NCBI RefSeq assembly: GCF_900167135.1
Contig: NZ_FUWZ01000007.1
Location: forward strand, 186,001-250,000
Direction of reading: 5' to 3'
Length of the DNA: 64,000 bases
Origin: Chitinophaga eiseniae
GTDB lineage: Bacteria; Bacteroidota; Bacteroidia; Chitinophagales; Chitinophagaceae
The notes beneath the pieces are model-generated. The model saw only the letters and a list, made by a program, of their open reading frames with translations, made no database searches and was not told the origin of the DNA. A program made the position numbers and the translations under genes. Below are positions 26,030 to 35,757 of this stretch, piece after piece (the first letter of the stretch is position 1; each line of letters starts with the position of its first letter).

Positions 26030-27157
26030 ATGGCGCAACAAAGAAAGATAAGGGTATTGGAAACGATCCGCCAGGGTAAGATTGGAGGAGGGGAGAGCCA
26101 TGTGCTGGACCTGGTAGCATCGCTGGATAAAACGCAGTTTGAAGTAGTGGTGCTTTCTTTCACCGACGGACCGATGGTAGCTGCGCTGCAGGCCATGGAT
26201 ATCCCGGTGACGGTGATCAACAGCCACAAAGCCTTTGACCTGTCTGTCTGGAAGAAGGTGAAAAAATTCATCCGGTCACATCAAATCGACATCGTACATG
26301 CCCATGGCACAAGGGCCAACACAAACATCTTGTGGGCGGCCCGGAGCCTGGGTATACCGGTAGTATATACCATCCACGGATGGTCTTTTCATGAAGGGCT
26401 GCATCCGCTGGCCAAAAGGGCCAGAGTAGCTGCGGAGAAGTTCATCACCCGCATGGTGCAGCATAATATCTGCGTGTCTGACTCCAACCGCAACACCGGC
26501 CAGAAAGCCTTTGGCGCTTTCAGGGCCACGGTGATACGCAACGGTGTAAACCTGGACAAATTCAATGCCGACGGCATATACCCGGATGTGAAAACGGCAT
26601 ACGGTATCCCGGTGGACCATGTGGTGATTGTTTACATCGCCCGCATGACCTTACAGAAAGATCCGGTAAATATGCTGCAGGCCTTTGCGCAGGTGCTGAC
26701 ACAGGTGCCGAAGGTCACACTGCTGATGGTAGGAGAAGGAGAGCTGAAGCAGGCGGCCGAAGACACGGCCAGGGAACTGGGCATTACAGAGCATGTAATC
26801 TTTGACCGGTTCCGTCAGGACGTTCCCGCCGTGCTGAACGCAGCAGACATTTATTGTTTGCCTTCGCTGTGGGAAGGGTTCCCGATTGGCGTACTGGAAG
26901 CCATGGCGATGGGCAAAGCGGTGATCGCCTCCGATGTGGACGGTACCCGCGAAGCTTTAACCCATGAGGAAAACGGCCTGCTGATACCGGCGTCCAATCC
27001 CGATGCCCTGGCAGCAGCCATTGTCAGGCTGGTGAAAGACCCGACGCTGCGGAAGCGTTTACAATTCAGTGCTGTTACGGCTGTACGTACCCGGTACAAC
27101 GTGGCGGCTGTTACCAAAAAAATTGAAGCGGTTTATCACCAGCTTTTTAAATCATAA
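26030..27157 (+). CDS. Family 4 glycosyltransferase
   Basis: A 375-residue GT-B enzyme. The N-terminal acceptor domain begins IRVLETIRQGKIGGGESHVLDL with the glycine-rich loop of this family; the C-terminal donor domain has the E-x7-E pattern in SLWEGFPIGVLEAMAMGKAV (about 280-300). It is a retaining, nucleotide-sugar-dependent transferase, with the exact sugar unknown. It follows asnB by 18 bases in the rightward operon. Confidence 0.92.
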   Translation: MAQQRKIRVLETIRQGKIGGGESHVLDLVASLDKTQFEVVVLSFTDGPMVAALQAMDIPVTVINSHKAFDLSVWKKVKKFIRSHQIDIVHAHGTRANTNILWAARSLGIPVVYTIHGWSFHEGLHPLAKRARVAAEKFITRMVQHNICVSDSNRNTGQKAFGAFRATVIRNGVNLDKFNADGIYPDVKTAYGIPVDHVVIVYIARMTLQKDPVNMLQAFAQVLTQVPKVTLLMVGEGELKQAAEDTARELGITEHVIFDRFRQDVPAVLNAADIYCLPSLWEGFPIGVLEAMAMGKAVIASDVDGTREALTHEENGLLIPASNPDALAAAIVRLVKDPTLRKRLQFSAVTAVRTRYNVAAVTKKIEAVYHQLFKS

Positions 27158-27164
27158 AATCATC

Positions 27165-27938
27165 ATGACACAGCCAGTGATCACCTACGAATACGAACGG
27201 ATTGCAGATATCAAACGTCTGAATTTTATTACGGAGAGCCTGCAGAAGGAAATCCCCGCCAACGCACATGTACTCGACGTTGGTTGCGGTAACGGCGTTA
27301 TCAGCCGGCACCTCGGACAGTTTGGCTACAACGTGCTGGGTATCGACATCAGCCAGAAAACCATCGACGTGGCCCGCAGTAAAAACAAGTTACCAAACGT
27401 AGCTTTTGAAGCGATCAGCGCAGAAGAACTGACGGCCAAAGGGCAACAGTACGACGCGGTGATCTGCAGTGAAGTACTGGAACATCTGCATCACCCGGAA
27501 GTGTTGCTGCGAACCATCTATGCTTCCCTGAAAGACAACGGTATCCTGGTGGTGACGGTCCCCAATGGTATGGGCCCCCGTGAAGTATGCGTTACCAAGC
27601 CGATGCTGAAAGCGCGCAACAACCCGGGCCTGTGGTCGTTCATCAATAAAGTGAAAAGCAGCCTGGGCTTTAAGGGAACTACCGTGCAATCGCAGGCCGA
27701 TAACCTGGACCACGTACAGTTCTTCACCCGGAAAGACCTGACAGCACTGGCTTCCGCCAATGACTTTCATATCATCCGGTTCGCCAAAACCAACTTTGTG
27801 GAAGATGTATTCCCGTTCTCTATTGTAACTAAACGGGTGAAAGCATTGCAGTCGCTGGATTGTAGTATCGCGGAGTTATTGCCGGTGGGCTTTACCGGCG
27901 GCTTTAATACGCTGTGGAAGAAAAATACCGGTAGGTAA
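27165..27938 (+). CDS. Class I SAM-dependent methyltransferase
   Basis: A 257-residue protein starting at ATG 27165, 7 bases after the preceding stop. A longer frame starting at 27069 would run through the end of the glycosyltransferase and is rejected. Motif I is VLDVGCGNGVISRHL (about 33-47), with an acidic GIDIS at the end of strand 2 and ICSEVLEHL at motif IV. As the last gene of the rightward polysaccharide operon it probably methylates a sugar or terminates chain growth by methyl capping (inference). Ubiquinone/menaquinone methyltransferases share the fold but the context argues against it. Confidence 0.88.
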   Translation: MTQPVITYEYERIADIKRLNFITESLQKEIPANAHVLDVGCGNGVISRHLGQFGYNVLGIDISQKTIDVARSKNKLPNVAFEAISAEELTAKGQQYDAVICSEVLEHLHHPEVLLRTIYASLKDNGILVVTVPNGMGPREVCVTKPMLKARNNPGLWSFINKVKSSLGFKGTTVQSQADNLDHVQFFTRKDLTALASANDFHIIRFAKTNFVEDVFPFSIVTKRVKALQSLDCSIAELLPVGFTGGFNTLWKKNTGR

Positions 27939-27944
27939 ATCCCC

Positions 27945-27964
27945 CAATTTCAAAATTTCAAAAT
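27945..27964 (+). repeat. Short tandem TTTCAAAA repeat
   Basis: Two 8-base copies of TTTCAAAA sit between the methyltransferase stop and its terminator. Similar short A+T-rich tandem units occur at 51913-51942 and 59695-59727. Confidence 0.5.
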
Positions 27965-27971
27965 GAATTTG

Positions 27972-28010
27972 CCTGTTGGCTGGTCAGTCATGACTGCCAA
28001 CAGGTTTTTT
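27972..28010 (+). terminator. Terminator of the rightward exopolysaccharide operon
   Basis: CCTGTTGGC pairs with GCCAACAGG across a 15-base loop that itself contains the palindrome AGTCATGACT, followed by TTTTTTT. The structure overlaps the last codons of the convergent GT14-like gene. Confidence 0.85.
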
Positions 28011-28838
28011 TATGATCTCATCTATCCTGTCCAATACCGGCGCCCCATAATCAAATTTACGGGCGAAACACTTCCCGGACAGCATCAGCGCCTCCATATC
28101 TTCCAGCCCCAGCACTTTCGGATGTTCCTTTCCGGCAGACCAATCGATATAATGCAGATAGTCCGTCAACTGTGAACGGTATACCTCGTTGTTCATCAGG
28201 ATGGTCTGGAAAATAAATTCGTCGGCGCCCCAGGTGAGCCTGAAATAGCGGCGCAGCGCAGGGTGCTGCTGTTCATACTCCACACAGAACCGTACACAGT
28301 CCATCGTCAGCGTCCACCAGGCGGAGCCGCAGTACAGCTTCAATCCCAGCGGCGCTTTGCGGCGGGGCAGCAGGGCGGTGAGCAGTTGTGCCAGTTTGTA
28401 TTTTCCGGGGAAGTTGTATTCCACGAAATGATAGTGTTCCATTTTAGTCATCATCGGCCGAAGGGCTTCTTCACTGATGACGTTCATAAACTGTTTGCCC
28501 GTTTGTTTTGCTAAAAAGCGAAGGATGCCATCAATGGGCTGCAGCGGGTAATCCTGTCCGCTGAGCAGTGTCACCCAGGCATAGTTGGTACCGGAACGCA
28601 GCACGGCATTCATACCGTTGAGCGATGCCTGTATGATGCCCCATCCGGCCCAGGTCACATTGGCGCGTTCTTTTACCAGGTATACCTGCGGCAGTGCGAG
28701 TACGGGTTCCCATTCGGTCAGCGCGCATTTGGCGTCGATGTGCACGTAGCAGTCCACCTGCGGATGGGCCAGGCTTTTGAGCAGCCGTTCCAGCTGTGCC
28801 GGTTGTTTATGTACCTGTATGATAAATGCAATTTTCAT
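27984..28838 (-). CDS. GT14-like (core-2/I-branching) glycosyltransferase
   Basis: A 284-residue protein of the beta-1,6-N-acetylglucosaminyltransferase family. The N-terminus (KIAFIIQVHKQPAQLERLLKS) and the SGQDYPL motif (about residue 93) are characteristic, as is the WTL region near 175. Bacterial members are found in capsule and O-antigen loci and probably add a branch sugar such as GlcNAc or xylose. It lies 6 bases downstream of the flippase gene, with which it should be co-transcribed, and converges on the rightward operon. Confidence 0.87.
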   Translation of the reverse strand: MKIAFIIQVHKQPAQLERLLKSLAHPQVDCYVHIDAKCALTEWEPVLALPQVYLVKERANVTWAGWGIIQASLNGMNAVLRSGTNYAWVTLLSGQDYPLQPIDGILRFLAKQTGKQFMNVISEEALRPMMTKMEHYHFVEYNFPGKYKLAQLLTALLPRRKAPLGLKLYCGSAWWTLTMDCVRFCVEYEQQHPALRRYFRLTWGADEFIFQTILMNNEVYRSQLTDYLHYIDWSAGKEHPKVLGLEDMEALMLSGKCFARKFDYGAPVLDRIDEIIKKPVGSHD

Positions 28839-28844
28839 GAGTAG

Positions 28845-30182
28845 TTATTTGGTGACGGCGCTTTTGTTCCGCAGTTTATTCAGCAGGGCCATGCATTCCT
28901 GCCAGCCATAGGTCCATATATCACGGAGGCTGACATCCAGGTGTTTTTTAACGAAGTAATACCCGAAGGCAGCTGCAAATACGACGTTGAGCAGCGAAGA
29001 GAGGGCTACGGACCTTACGTCGGCAAAGAAGTATACAAACGCCACGTCACAGATAATGTTGAGCAGCAGTTTCAGAAAGTTCTTATAGAAATTGATGTCC
29101 GGCAGATTGATCATGTCAAGGGTAACCCCGATGAAACGGTCTATTGGCCAGAGGATGGCGGACAACAGGAAGATGCGCACGATGTCTGTTGCCCCGAGAT
29201 AGGCTTTATCGGCTAAAATGATAATGAGTGGTTGGGTGAGTACGATCAGCACAATGATAAAAGGAATGATCAGGATGCTGACCGTACCGGTATACCGGCA
29301 GAAGGCGCGGGCTACGCCGGCATAATCTTTCCGGTTGGCGGCAGCTGACAGCGTAGGTTGAGAGGTAGCCACAAAACTGCGCAGGATGATCTCTATCACC
29401 TCCATGAACTTCTGCGGGATGCTGTAAATGGCCACCGCAGCCGGATTGAGCATGGTGCGGATCACGAGGTTGTCGGAATAGCTGATCAGGGAAGAGGATA
29501 CCATGCTGCCCACCACCATGCGGCCGAAGCGGAACAACGCTACTTTGTGTTCACGGGTACGGAATACCATGGTCCGGACGCGAGTCCATCTGAAGACAAA
29601 ACAATAGGCGCTGGCCAGCGCCATGCTGAGGCCGTAAGCGTACAATACATTGGGAAGGGAAATGCGGTGGAGGCCAAAGAGGATGCCCAACAGTACAAGG
29701 AAAGAGCCGTTCTGTATGAGCCGTATCTGCACGATCTTGTCAAACCGGTGCTCCGCCTGCAGTATCCAGGAGGCAAAATTCCATGGGAGCGAAAGTAAGG
29801 TGAGGATGCCGATCCAGCCGATAAACAGGTGCCAGGTATCATTAAACCGGTCATAGGCCACTACGTAAACGATCGCTGATAACAATACATAACCCAGCGT
29901 CAGCGCCAGCGAGATATACCATGCTGCCCCCGCCACGCCCCGCGCCGTGTTTTCCTCCACGCCGGCGTAGAACTTGATGATACCGGATTGCAGTAAGCCC
30001 GTACGTACCTGGTCCATGATGTTGTAAGTAGCTATAAACAGTACCCATTCGCCGAAGGCGTTCAGGGAAAGTACCCTTACCAGGATAGCAAAGGACAATA
30101 CGTTAAAGAATGCGGTAACGAGGTTGCCAAGCAAAGAGTGAAAATGCCGGTTGCGTAAAGTGGACAATAGACTAAATCCCAT
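28845..30182 (-). CDS. Wzx-type oligosaccharide flippase
   Basis: A 445-residue membrane protein with about 12 hydrophobic segments, of the MOP/polysaccharide biosynthesis superfamily. It opens with a short cytosolic N-terminus and a first helix with NLVTAFFNVLSFAILVRVLS, typical of Wzx and related exporters. It should flip undecaprenyl-linked repeat units to the periplasm for the polymerase at 14738-16180, completing a Wzx/Wzy-dependent pathway with the priming transferase and the Wzc-like protein. First gene of a two-gene minus-strand unit. Confidence 0.9.
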   Translation of the reverse strand: MGFSLLSTLRNRHFHSLLGNLVTAFFNVLSFAILVRVLSLNAFGEWVLFIATYNIMDQVRTGLLQSGIIKFYAGVEENTARGVAGAAWYISLALTLGYVLLSAIVYVVAYDRFNDTWHLFIGWIGILTLLSLPWNFASWILQAEHRFDKIVQIRLIQNGSFLVLLGILFGLHRISLPNVLYAYGLSMALASAYCFVFRWTRVRTMVFRTREHKVALFRFGRMVVGSMVSSSLISYSDNLVIRTMLNPAAVAIYSIPQKFMEVIEIILRSFVATSQPTLSAAANRKDYAGVARAFCRYTGTVSILIIPFIIVLIVLTQPLIIILADKAYLGATDIVRIFLLSAILWPIDRFIGVTLDMINLPDINFYKNFLKLLLNIICDVAFVYFFADVRSVALSSLLNVVFAAAFGYYFVKKHLDVSLRDIWTYGWQECMALLNKLRNKSAVTK

Positions 30183-30542
30183 GAATCAACAATTAAATCA
30201 TTTTATGTTGGTTCTTAACAGGATACAGATAAAGTGAAGATGTCAGGAGCGAACGCCCGACGAGGGTATGGTGTAATTCGTCTGCAAGATACATTTTTTG
30301 TTAAATAAAATGGTAGCCATCTCCCTAAAAAACAATTTTTTCTTTGAAAATCAATTTTGTACAAGCGTTGTTTATTAATAATTTAATTTTAAAATTAATA
30401 GATATACATTATTTTTTATATTTGTTGTGCAAATTCTGTTATCTTGCGCCCATACTATTGCAATGTCTCCGCTTGAGATAACTATGGAATCGTCGCCCCG
30501 TTGAGCAATAGCTAACCATTTTTTACGAAAAGCCATGATCTG
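30183..30542. promoter_or_regulatory. Divergent A+T-rich intergenic region with a -7 box
   Basis: About 360 bases without coding potential between the Wzx gene (minus) and the 1286-residue surface protein (plus). On the plus strand TATATTTG at 30417-30424 fits the Bacteroidota -7 consensus TAnnTTTG, which would give a 5' leader of about 110 bases. No TTG at the usual -33 spacing was found. Confidence 0.5.
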
Positions 30543-33500
30543 GTGAAAAAACGCTACGCATTAATCAGCAAGGCTGTTGTGTGCCTGCTCTTATTATCCC
30601 TTGTGTTACCGGCCACCGCTCAACAGGCGGAGGTAATGCTGCCTGCTCAAACTGTCAATAACGTTGCCGGCTATCTGGAGGCGCTGCCGCAAGGATATAA
30701 CACTAACACCGATAAGTACCCGCTGATCATCTTTTGTCATGGAGTGGGAGAGTTGCAATATGATGCCAACAATCCCAATACCCCCCGCTCTATTTCAGGA
30801 GTGGCGGCTAACGGTATTCCCCGGTTGATAAGAGACGGTAAATTTCCCGCTTCTTTTGGCGTGAATGGTCAGCGTTTTTCCTTCATCGTGATTTCTCCTT
30901 TTTTTATCAGATGGCCCGGTTCAGATGACGTGCATAAACTGCTGGCTTACCTGCAGACAAAATACCGCATTGATCCCAACAGAATATACGTGACCGGCTT
31001 AAGCATGGGCGGCGGCGTGACCTGGGGCGTGATCTCGGAAAACAGTACCAAAGCCAAACAATATGCAGCGGCAGCCGTAGTATGCGGCTCCTATAACGTC
31101 AACGACCGTCCGGAGCTGCCTTCGGTGATCGCTGCCAATCATACGCCGGTGTGGGCTTTTCACAACAAAATAGATCCGACGGTCAACCCGCAGTTCACCA
31201 TCGACTGGGTTAATAAAATTAACAGCTCCGTGCCTGCACCTGTGCCACCGGCTAAAATGACCATCTTCGACGCCAACGGCCACGACGCCTGGACCGAAGC
31301 CTACAACCCCAATTATAAAGACCCGGTCACGGGGCTCAACGTATATGAATGGATGTTGTCTTATTCACTCAACATCACGCCCCCGGCGCCGGCCAACAAA
31401 CGTATCGTGGTAAAGCCCAACCGGGGCAGCGGCATTTACTATACGGATGCCATGAACCAGCTGAATATCGTTCCGGGTGACACGCTTTGTATTCCGGCCG
31501 GCGATTATGACTATATACAGTTCAGTAAACTGACCGGCACTGCCAGTAAACCAATTGTCATCACCAATTGCGGCGGCCTGGTAAGGGTAGGGGTCAACAG
31601 CACCGCAACGGCAGCCTCTTTCGTGTTCTCTACCTGCAGTTACTTTAAACTGGAAGGTAACGGCGATCCCGCGCTGTCATATGGTTTCGATATCAACGGC
31701 ACCAACCAGCGCGGCGAAAAAATGTTCGGCCTTTATCTCGGCGACGGCTCCACGGACTTTGACGTACATCATTTATATATACATGACGCCAGCATGTTCG
31801 TACAGGCGAAATCGCTGCAAAGCTGCGATCACCCCGAATGGCTGGAAGGGTCCTTCCTGATGAAAGACGTCAAAATCCATGACCTGCTTTGCCGTAACTC
31901 CACCTGGGAGGGCTTCTATATTGGCAATACCCATTACCTGTACTCCAGCGGCAACTGCCAGAATATGAAATCCCATCACATCCGGAACCTGGAAGTATAT
32001 AATAATGACCTGGAGAACATGGGCAGCGATGGTATCCAGATTTCCATGGCCGACCTGGGGAATAATAAAATACATAACAACCGGGTGGTCAATTATGCGG
32101 TAGCCCGCAACAGCGCTCACGGATACGGTATCATGAGCGGCGGCGGCAGCACCCTGAACATCTACAATAACCGTATCGATAAAGGCTATAATCCCGCTAT
32201 CCAGATTTTCGGCTCCGGGATCAATACTGTTTACAACAACGTGATTTCCAATATTGCTTTCGAGGGGATCAACGCTATCGATAAAATCGTATTTGAACCG
32301 GCAACGGCCTATATCTATAACAATACTGTCTATAACACCGGCGTAAATGGGATTAAGATCTACGCCGACAAAACCACCATCGGGCATAAGGTGTACAATA
32401 ACCTCGTCATTGCCAATGGTACGCAGTGGGACTACCCGCAGACGGGCTTTTACATTAAAGGCGCCAATCCCATAAAATTTGATTTCTCCAATAACCTGAA
32501 CTTCAAAACGCCTGCTGACGCAGGTATTGGCGATGCGCCCAATGGTAATTTCCGGCTGTTGACCGGCTCTAAAGCCATCAATGCGGGCCGCGATATGACG
32601 GACCTCGCATTGACCACTGACCTGGAAAATACCCCCCGGCCGCAGGATGGCAAGTACGACGTGGGCGCCTACGAATTCAGGACCGGTACCAATAATATTG
32701 TTCCCGCAGCAAATGCGGGAAAAGACCTGTTTATTTCCCTGCCTGTAAACACCGTCCAGCTCGACGGTTCCGCATCCGCCGATGCAGATGGCACCATCAC
32801 CGGCTATAGCTGGAAAAAAATCAGCGGCCCCAATGCGGGAACGATCGCCAGCCCGGCCCAGGTAATGACAAATGTAACAGGACTGGCTGCCGGTACCTAT
32901 ATTTTTCAGCTGACGGTAACGGACAACAGGGGGCTTAGTGCTTCCGACCTGGTAACGGTAACGGTGCGGTCCGCAGCGGCCAGACCGCCCGTGATCATCA
33001 CCACTACCAGCATGACAATCACCCTGCCGGTGAATTCCGTACAGCTGGACGCCAGTAGTTCCTATGACCCGGATGGTATCATTACAGGGTATGACTGGAA
33101 ACAAATCAGCGGTCCGTCTGCCAGCGTGCTGGCCGATAACACATCGAGCAACACATCCGCCGGTTCGCTGAAGCAGGGCGTATATACGTTCCAGTTAACC
33201 ATTACGAACAACGCCGGGACTAAAGTCACCACGAATGTAACAGTAACGGTGAACGGCACGCCCGGCACCAATCAGCCGCCTGCCGCCAATGCCGGTACTG
33301 ACCAGACGATCACGCTGCCGGTCAGCAGTGTCACGCTCGACGGCAGCGCTTCCAAAGATCCTGATGGGTCCATCGCCTCCTGGAAATGGGAGAAGGTGAG
33401 CGGCCCTGCCGGCGGCACTATCGGTAGCGCCAATACTGCTTCTACCAAGGTGAGCAGCCTGGCGGCCGGAACCTACGTGTTCCAGCTGACGGTAACCGAT

Positions 33501-34403
33501 AATGCCGGCGCTACCGCCACCGCACGGGTAACCGTGACCGTTTTACCGGCGCCGGACAACAACCAGCCGCCAGTTGCCAACGCAGGCACCAACCAGACGA
33601 TCACGCTGCCGGTCAATAGTGTCACGCTCAACGGCAGCGCTTCCAAAGATCCTGACGGGTCCATCGCCTCCTGGAAATGGGAGAAGGTGAGCGGTCCCGA
33701 CGCTGGTGCTATTGGTAGCCCCAATACCACCGCTACTACCATTACCAGCCTGGCGGCCGGCACCTATGTGTTCCAGCTGACGGTAACCGATAACGAAGGC
33801 GCCACCGCCACCGCGCGTGTAACCGTGACCGTGCTGCCGCCGCCGGGTGTTAATCGTCCGCCGGTAGCCAATGCCGGTCAGAATGAAAAAGTAGTATCGC
33901 TGGTGATCCTCGACGGCACCGCGTCCTATGATCCGGACGGCACTATCGTAAAATACAGCTGGGAGCAGGTAACCGGGCCTGCAGAGGCAAATATCGCCGG
34001 CGCCAGCGCCGCGAAAGCTACCGCTACAGGACTGATCAAAGGCGTATATACGTTCCGGTTAACGGTAACCGATAACGAAGGACTGACTTCCGCCGCTATC
34101 AAAACAGTGACGGTGGTAGATCCCGATATCCCCGATAATGACTCCGGCACCGTAAGCCTTTATCCCAACAGGATCGTGGGAAGTGGCAGCGCCGTGCTGA
34201 AAATCAAACATAACGAACTCCAGTCCGGCAGGATCACCATTTATAAGAGCAATGGCATGGCCGTAAAACAGTTCACCTTCCAGATGAACACTGTATTCAC
34301 TACCGGTATTGACTTCAGTGCGCTGGGCGCCGGTATCTATTTTATCGAAATCAGGGGAATAGGTACGGACTATAAATGGGTGGGGCGGTTTATGAAACTA
34401 TAA
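30543..34403 (+). CDS. Secreted esterase/beta-helix/PKD protein with T9SS tail (1286 aa)
   Basis: The start is GTG at 30543, since the nearby ATG at 30535 is followed at once by a stop. Residues 1-27 are a signal peptide. Residues about 40-285 are an alpha/beta-hydrolase with GLSMGGG (Ser154) and a C-terminal GHDAW. Residues about 295-715 form a right-handed beta-helix related to the protein at the left window edge. Five PKD/Ig-like repeats follow (about 720-1190), each with DGSAS or DASSS and FQLTVTDN. The last 80 residues are a T9SS sorting domain. Likely role: surface-exposed or secreted enzyme acting on an acylated polysaccharide (inference). It stands alone within the exopolysaccharide region, ending against the convergent glycosyltransferase stop with no spacer. 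Confidence 0.9.
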   Translation: MKKRYALISKAVVCLLLLSLVLPATAQQAEVMLPAQTVNNVAGYLEALPQGYNTNTDKYPLIIFCHGVGELQYDANNPNTPRSISGVAANGIPRLIRDGKFPASFGVNGQRFSFIVISPFFIRWPGSDDVHKLLAYLQTKYRIDPNRIYVTGLSMGGGVTWGVISENSTKAKQYAAAAVVCGSYNVNDRPELPSVIAANHTPVWAFHNKIDPTVNPQFTIDWVNKINSSVPAPVPPAKMTIFDANGHDAWTEAYNPNYKDPVTGLNVYEWMLSYSLNITPPAPANKRIVVKPNRGSGIYYTDAMNQLNIVPGDTLCIPAGDYDYIQFSKLTGTASKPIVITNCGGLVRVGVNSTATAASFVFSTCSYFKLEGNGDPALSYGFDINGTNQRGEKMFGLYLGDGSTDFDVHHLYIHDASMFVQAKSLQSCDHPEWLEGSFLMKDVKIHDLLCRNSTWEGFYIGNTHYLYSSGNCQNMKSHHIRNLEVYNNDLENMGSDGIQISMADLGNNKIHNNRVVNYAVARNSAHGYGIMSGGGSTLNIYNNRIDKGYNPAIQIFGSGINTVYNNVISNIAFEGINAIDKIVFEPATAYIYNNTVYNTGVNGIKIYADKTTIGHKVYNNLVIANGTQWDYPQTGFYIKGANPIKFDFSNNLNFKTPADAGIGDAPNGNFRLLTGSKAINAGRDMTDLALTTDLENTPRPQDGKYDVGAYEFRTGTNNIVPAANAGKDLFISLPVNTVQLDGSASADADGTITGYSWKKISGPNAGTIASPAQVMTNVTGLAAGTYIFQLTVTDNRGLSASDLVTVTVRSAAARPPVIITTTSMTITLPVNSVQLDASSSYDPDGIITGYDWKQISGPSASVLADNTSSNTSAGSLKQGVYTFQLTITNNAGTKVTTNVTVTVNGTPGTNQPPAANAGTDQTITLPVSSVTLDGSASKDPDGSIASWKWEKVSGPAGGTIGSANTASTKVSSLAAGTYVFQLTVTDNAGATATARVTVTVLPAPDNNQPPVANAGTNQTITLPVNSVTLNGSASKDPDGSIASWKWEKVSGPDAGAIGSPNTTATTITSLAAGTYVFQLTVTDNEGATATARVTVTVLPPPGVNRPPVANAGQNEKVVSLVILDGTASYDPDGTIVKYSWEQVTGPAEANIAGASAAKATATGLIKGVYTFRLTVTDNEGLTSAAIKTVTVVDPDIPDNDSGTVSLYPNRIVGSGSAVLKIKHNELQSGRITIYKSNGMAVKQFTFQMNTVFTTGIDFSALGAGIYFIEIRGIGTDYKWVGRFMKL
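33270..33850 (+). repeat. Two near-identical tandem PKD-domain repeats (291-base unit)
   Basis: Copies starting at 33270 and 33561 differ at few bases over long runs, for example ATCACGCTGCCGGTC then GTCACGCTC, and CTGGAAATGGGAGAAGGTGA. The 291-base (97-residue) period matches one PKD-like domain. High DNA identity points to recent duplication. Confidence 0.85.
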
Positions 34404-35603
34404 GCGGGATTCATAAGCATGAATGGCCTCATATAACGCAGCGGCGGAATTCTCCCAGGTATGGGTGAGGGCAAAAGCCCTGCGGGCTGCTGCCTGTTCC
34501 GGCTGATTTCCTTCCAGGGCGGCTTTCAGCTGTAAGAGATAGGAAGTCAGGTCGTCGGCCAGGTATACATAATCCTCAAACATCTTCATGGTGGGGGTAC
34601 GGGTGGCCACCACCGGTTTGCCCATTGCCAGGTATTCATCTACCTTGAGCGGGTAGTTACCGATCGTGAGGTCGTTGACTACCTGCGGATTAATACACAC
34701 ATCGAATGATTTCACATAGGCGGGAAGGTCTGCCATCGGCTTGCCGCCGGTAAAATGCACGTTGGGCAGTTCGTGTAAGGGCGACTTTTTGAAATCTTCA
34801 TCTTCATGCCCCACCAGCACAAAATTCCAGTCTTTTTGTTCCGATGCGAGGTTCACCAGCAGAGGGATGTCCAGCCTTAAGCTGGTGAGCGCGCCTACGT
34901 AGCCGATCACCGGCCCTTTCAGGTGGGCGGTATCTGCCGGTACGTCCATAGGACGATCGGGATTGAACAGTTCCAGGTTACAACCCTGGCCGATATAGTG
35001 GCTTTCCGGGTTATATTTTTTCAGCCGTTCGGCAAGGTACAGCGAGTTGGCCACGCCGATATCGGCCTTGGCGATATGCGCCGGCTCCAGCTTTTCCCCG
35101 TGTTTGCGCCAGTAGTCTACCGCCAGGATATTGTCCCGGCTATAGTAAATATATACAGATGGTTGCAGCAGTTCTTTCAGGTAGAAGCTTCTGAAAATAT
35201 CGTTGTCATTAAAGAGGATCACATCTTTAAAACCCAGCTGCCGGAGCGCCTTGCGGATGTTACGGGCAAAGCGGCGGTTGTTGATACGGTTGAAAACAGA
35301 AAACAACGGGGTAGACGGTAGCCAGTTGATCGACTCAATAACCGAAGTGGGATAAAGGTTCCACATATTGTCACTGATCTGCACCAGCGAAGGCGCTTTC
35401 CCGCTGATGACCGCCTTATGGTGATCGATTTCCTCGCCGGCATGGCGATTGAAGGAGGTACGGCGGTCAATGGGGGCGTTGACATACAACACCCTGTTAT
35501 GTTTGGAAAACTCGGCCGCAAGGCTTTTGCAGTTACTGCCAATTTTGGTGTACCAGGGTTGGAGGCCCACAATAACAATATCCCGGTTATAAACAGACAT
35601 CAT
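34398..35603 (-). CDS. Glycosyltransferase, GT-B fold (family 1/4-like)
   Basis: A 401-residue protein with an N-terminal domain beginning DIVIVGLQPWYTKIGSN and a C-terminal donor domain with GPVIGYVGAL, PLKVDEYLAMGKPVVATRTP. That last motif is the E-containing donor loop seen in TuaH/teichuronic-acid-type transferases. It may complete the sugar set of the same surface polymer, though it is transcribed separately. Its stop codon (34398-34400) abuts the last codon of the convergent surface protein. Confidence 0.88.
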   Translation of the reverse strand: MMSVYNRDIVIVGLQPWYTKIGSNCKSLAAEFSKHNRVLYVNAPIDRRTSFNRHAGEEIDHHKAVISGKAPSLVQISDNMWNLYPTSVIESINWLPSTPLFSVFNRINNRRFARNIRKALRQLGFKDVILFNDNDIFRSFYLKELLQPSVYIYYSRDNILAVDYWRKHGEKLEPAHIAKADIGVANSLYLAERLKKYNPESHYIGQGCNLELFNPDRPMDVPADTAHLKGPVIGYVGALTSLRLDIPLLVNLASEQKDWNFVLVGHEDEDFKKSPLHELPNVHFTGGKPMADLPAYVKSFDVCINPQVVNDLTIGNYPLKVDEYLAMGKPVVATRTPTMKMFEDYVYLADDLTSYLLQLKAALEGNQPEQAAARRAFALTHTWENSAAALYEAIHAYESRL

Positions 35604-35757
35604 AACAATAACAGTAGGGTAATGAAAAAGTGAGGTTGTCCAGAGGAGGGATGGGTAAAATCAGATGGAATGCAAAGTAAATGAAATCTGCCGGTTCATA
35701 CAAATAAACTTTATCCGGCCTTAAAAGGTTAAATTAAGACAAGAATCATTTATATAT

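Noticed and set aside
27069..27164. Upstream extension of the methyltransferase
   Set aside because: The extension overlaps the end of the glycosyltransferase gene by about 90 bases and is unrelated to the methyltransferase fold; ATG 27165 fits the family length.
31773..33104. Long open frame (443 codons) on the minus strand inside the beta-helix/PKD protein gene
   Set aside because: Antisense shadow of a clearly coding repeat protein; no domain and no start context.
33270..33850. Repeats as a CRISPR-like array
   Set aside because: The unit is 291 bases, fully coding and matches one protein domain; there are no spacers.
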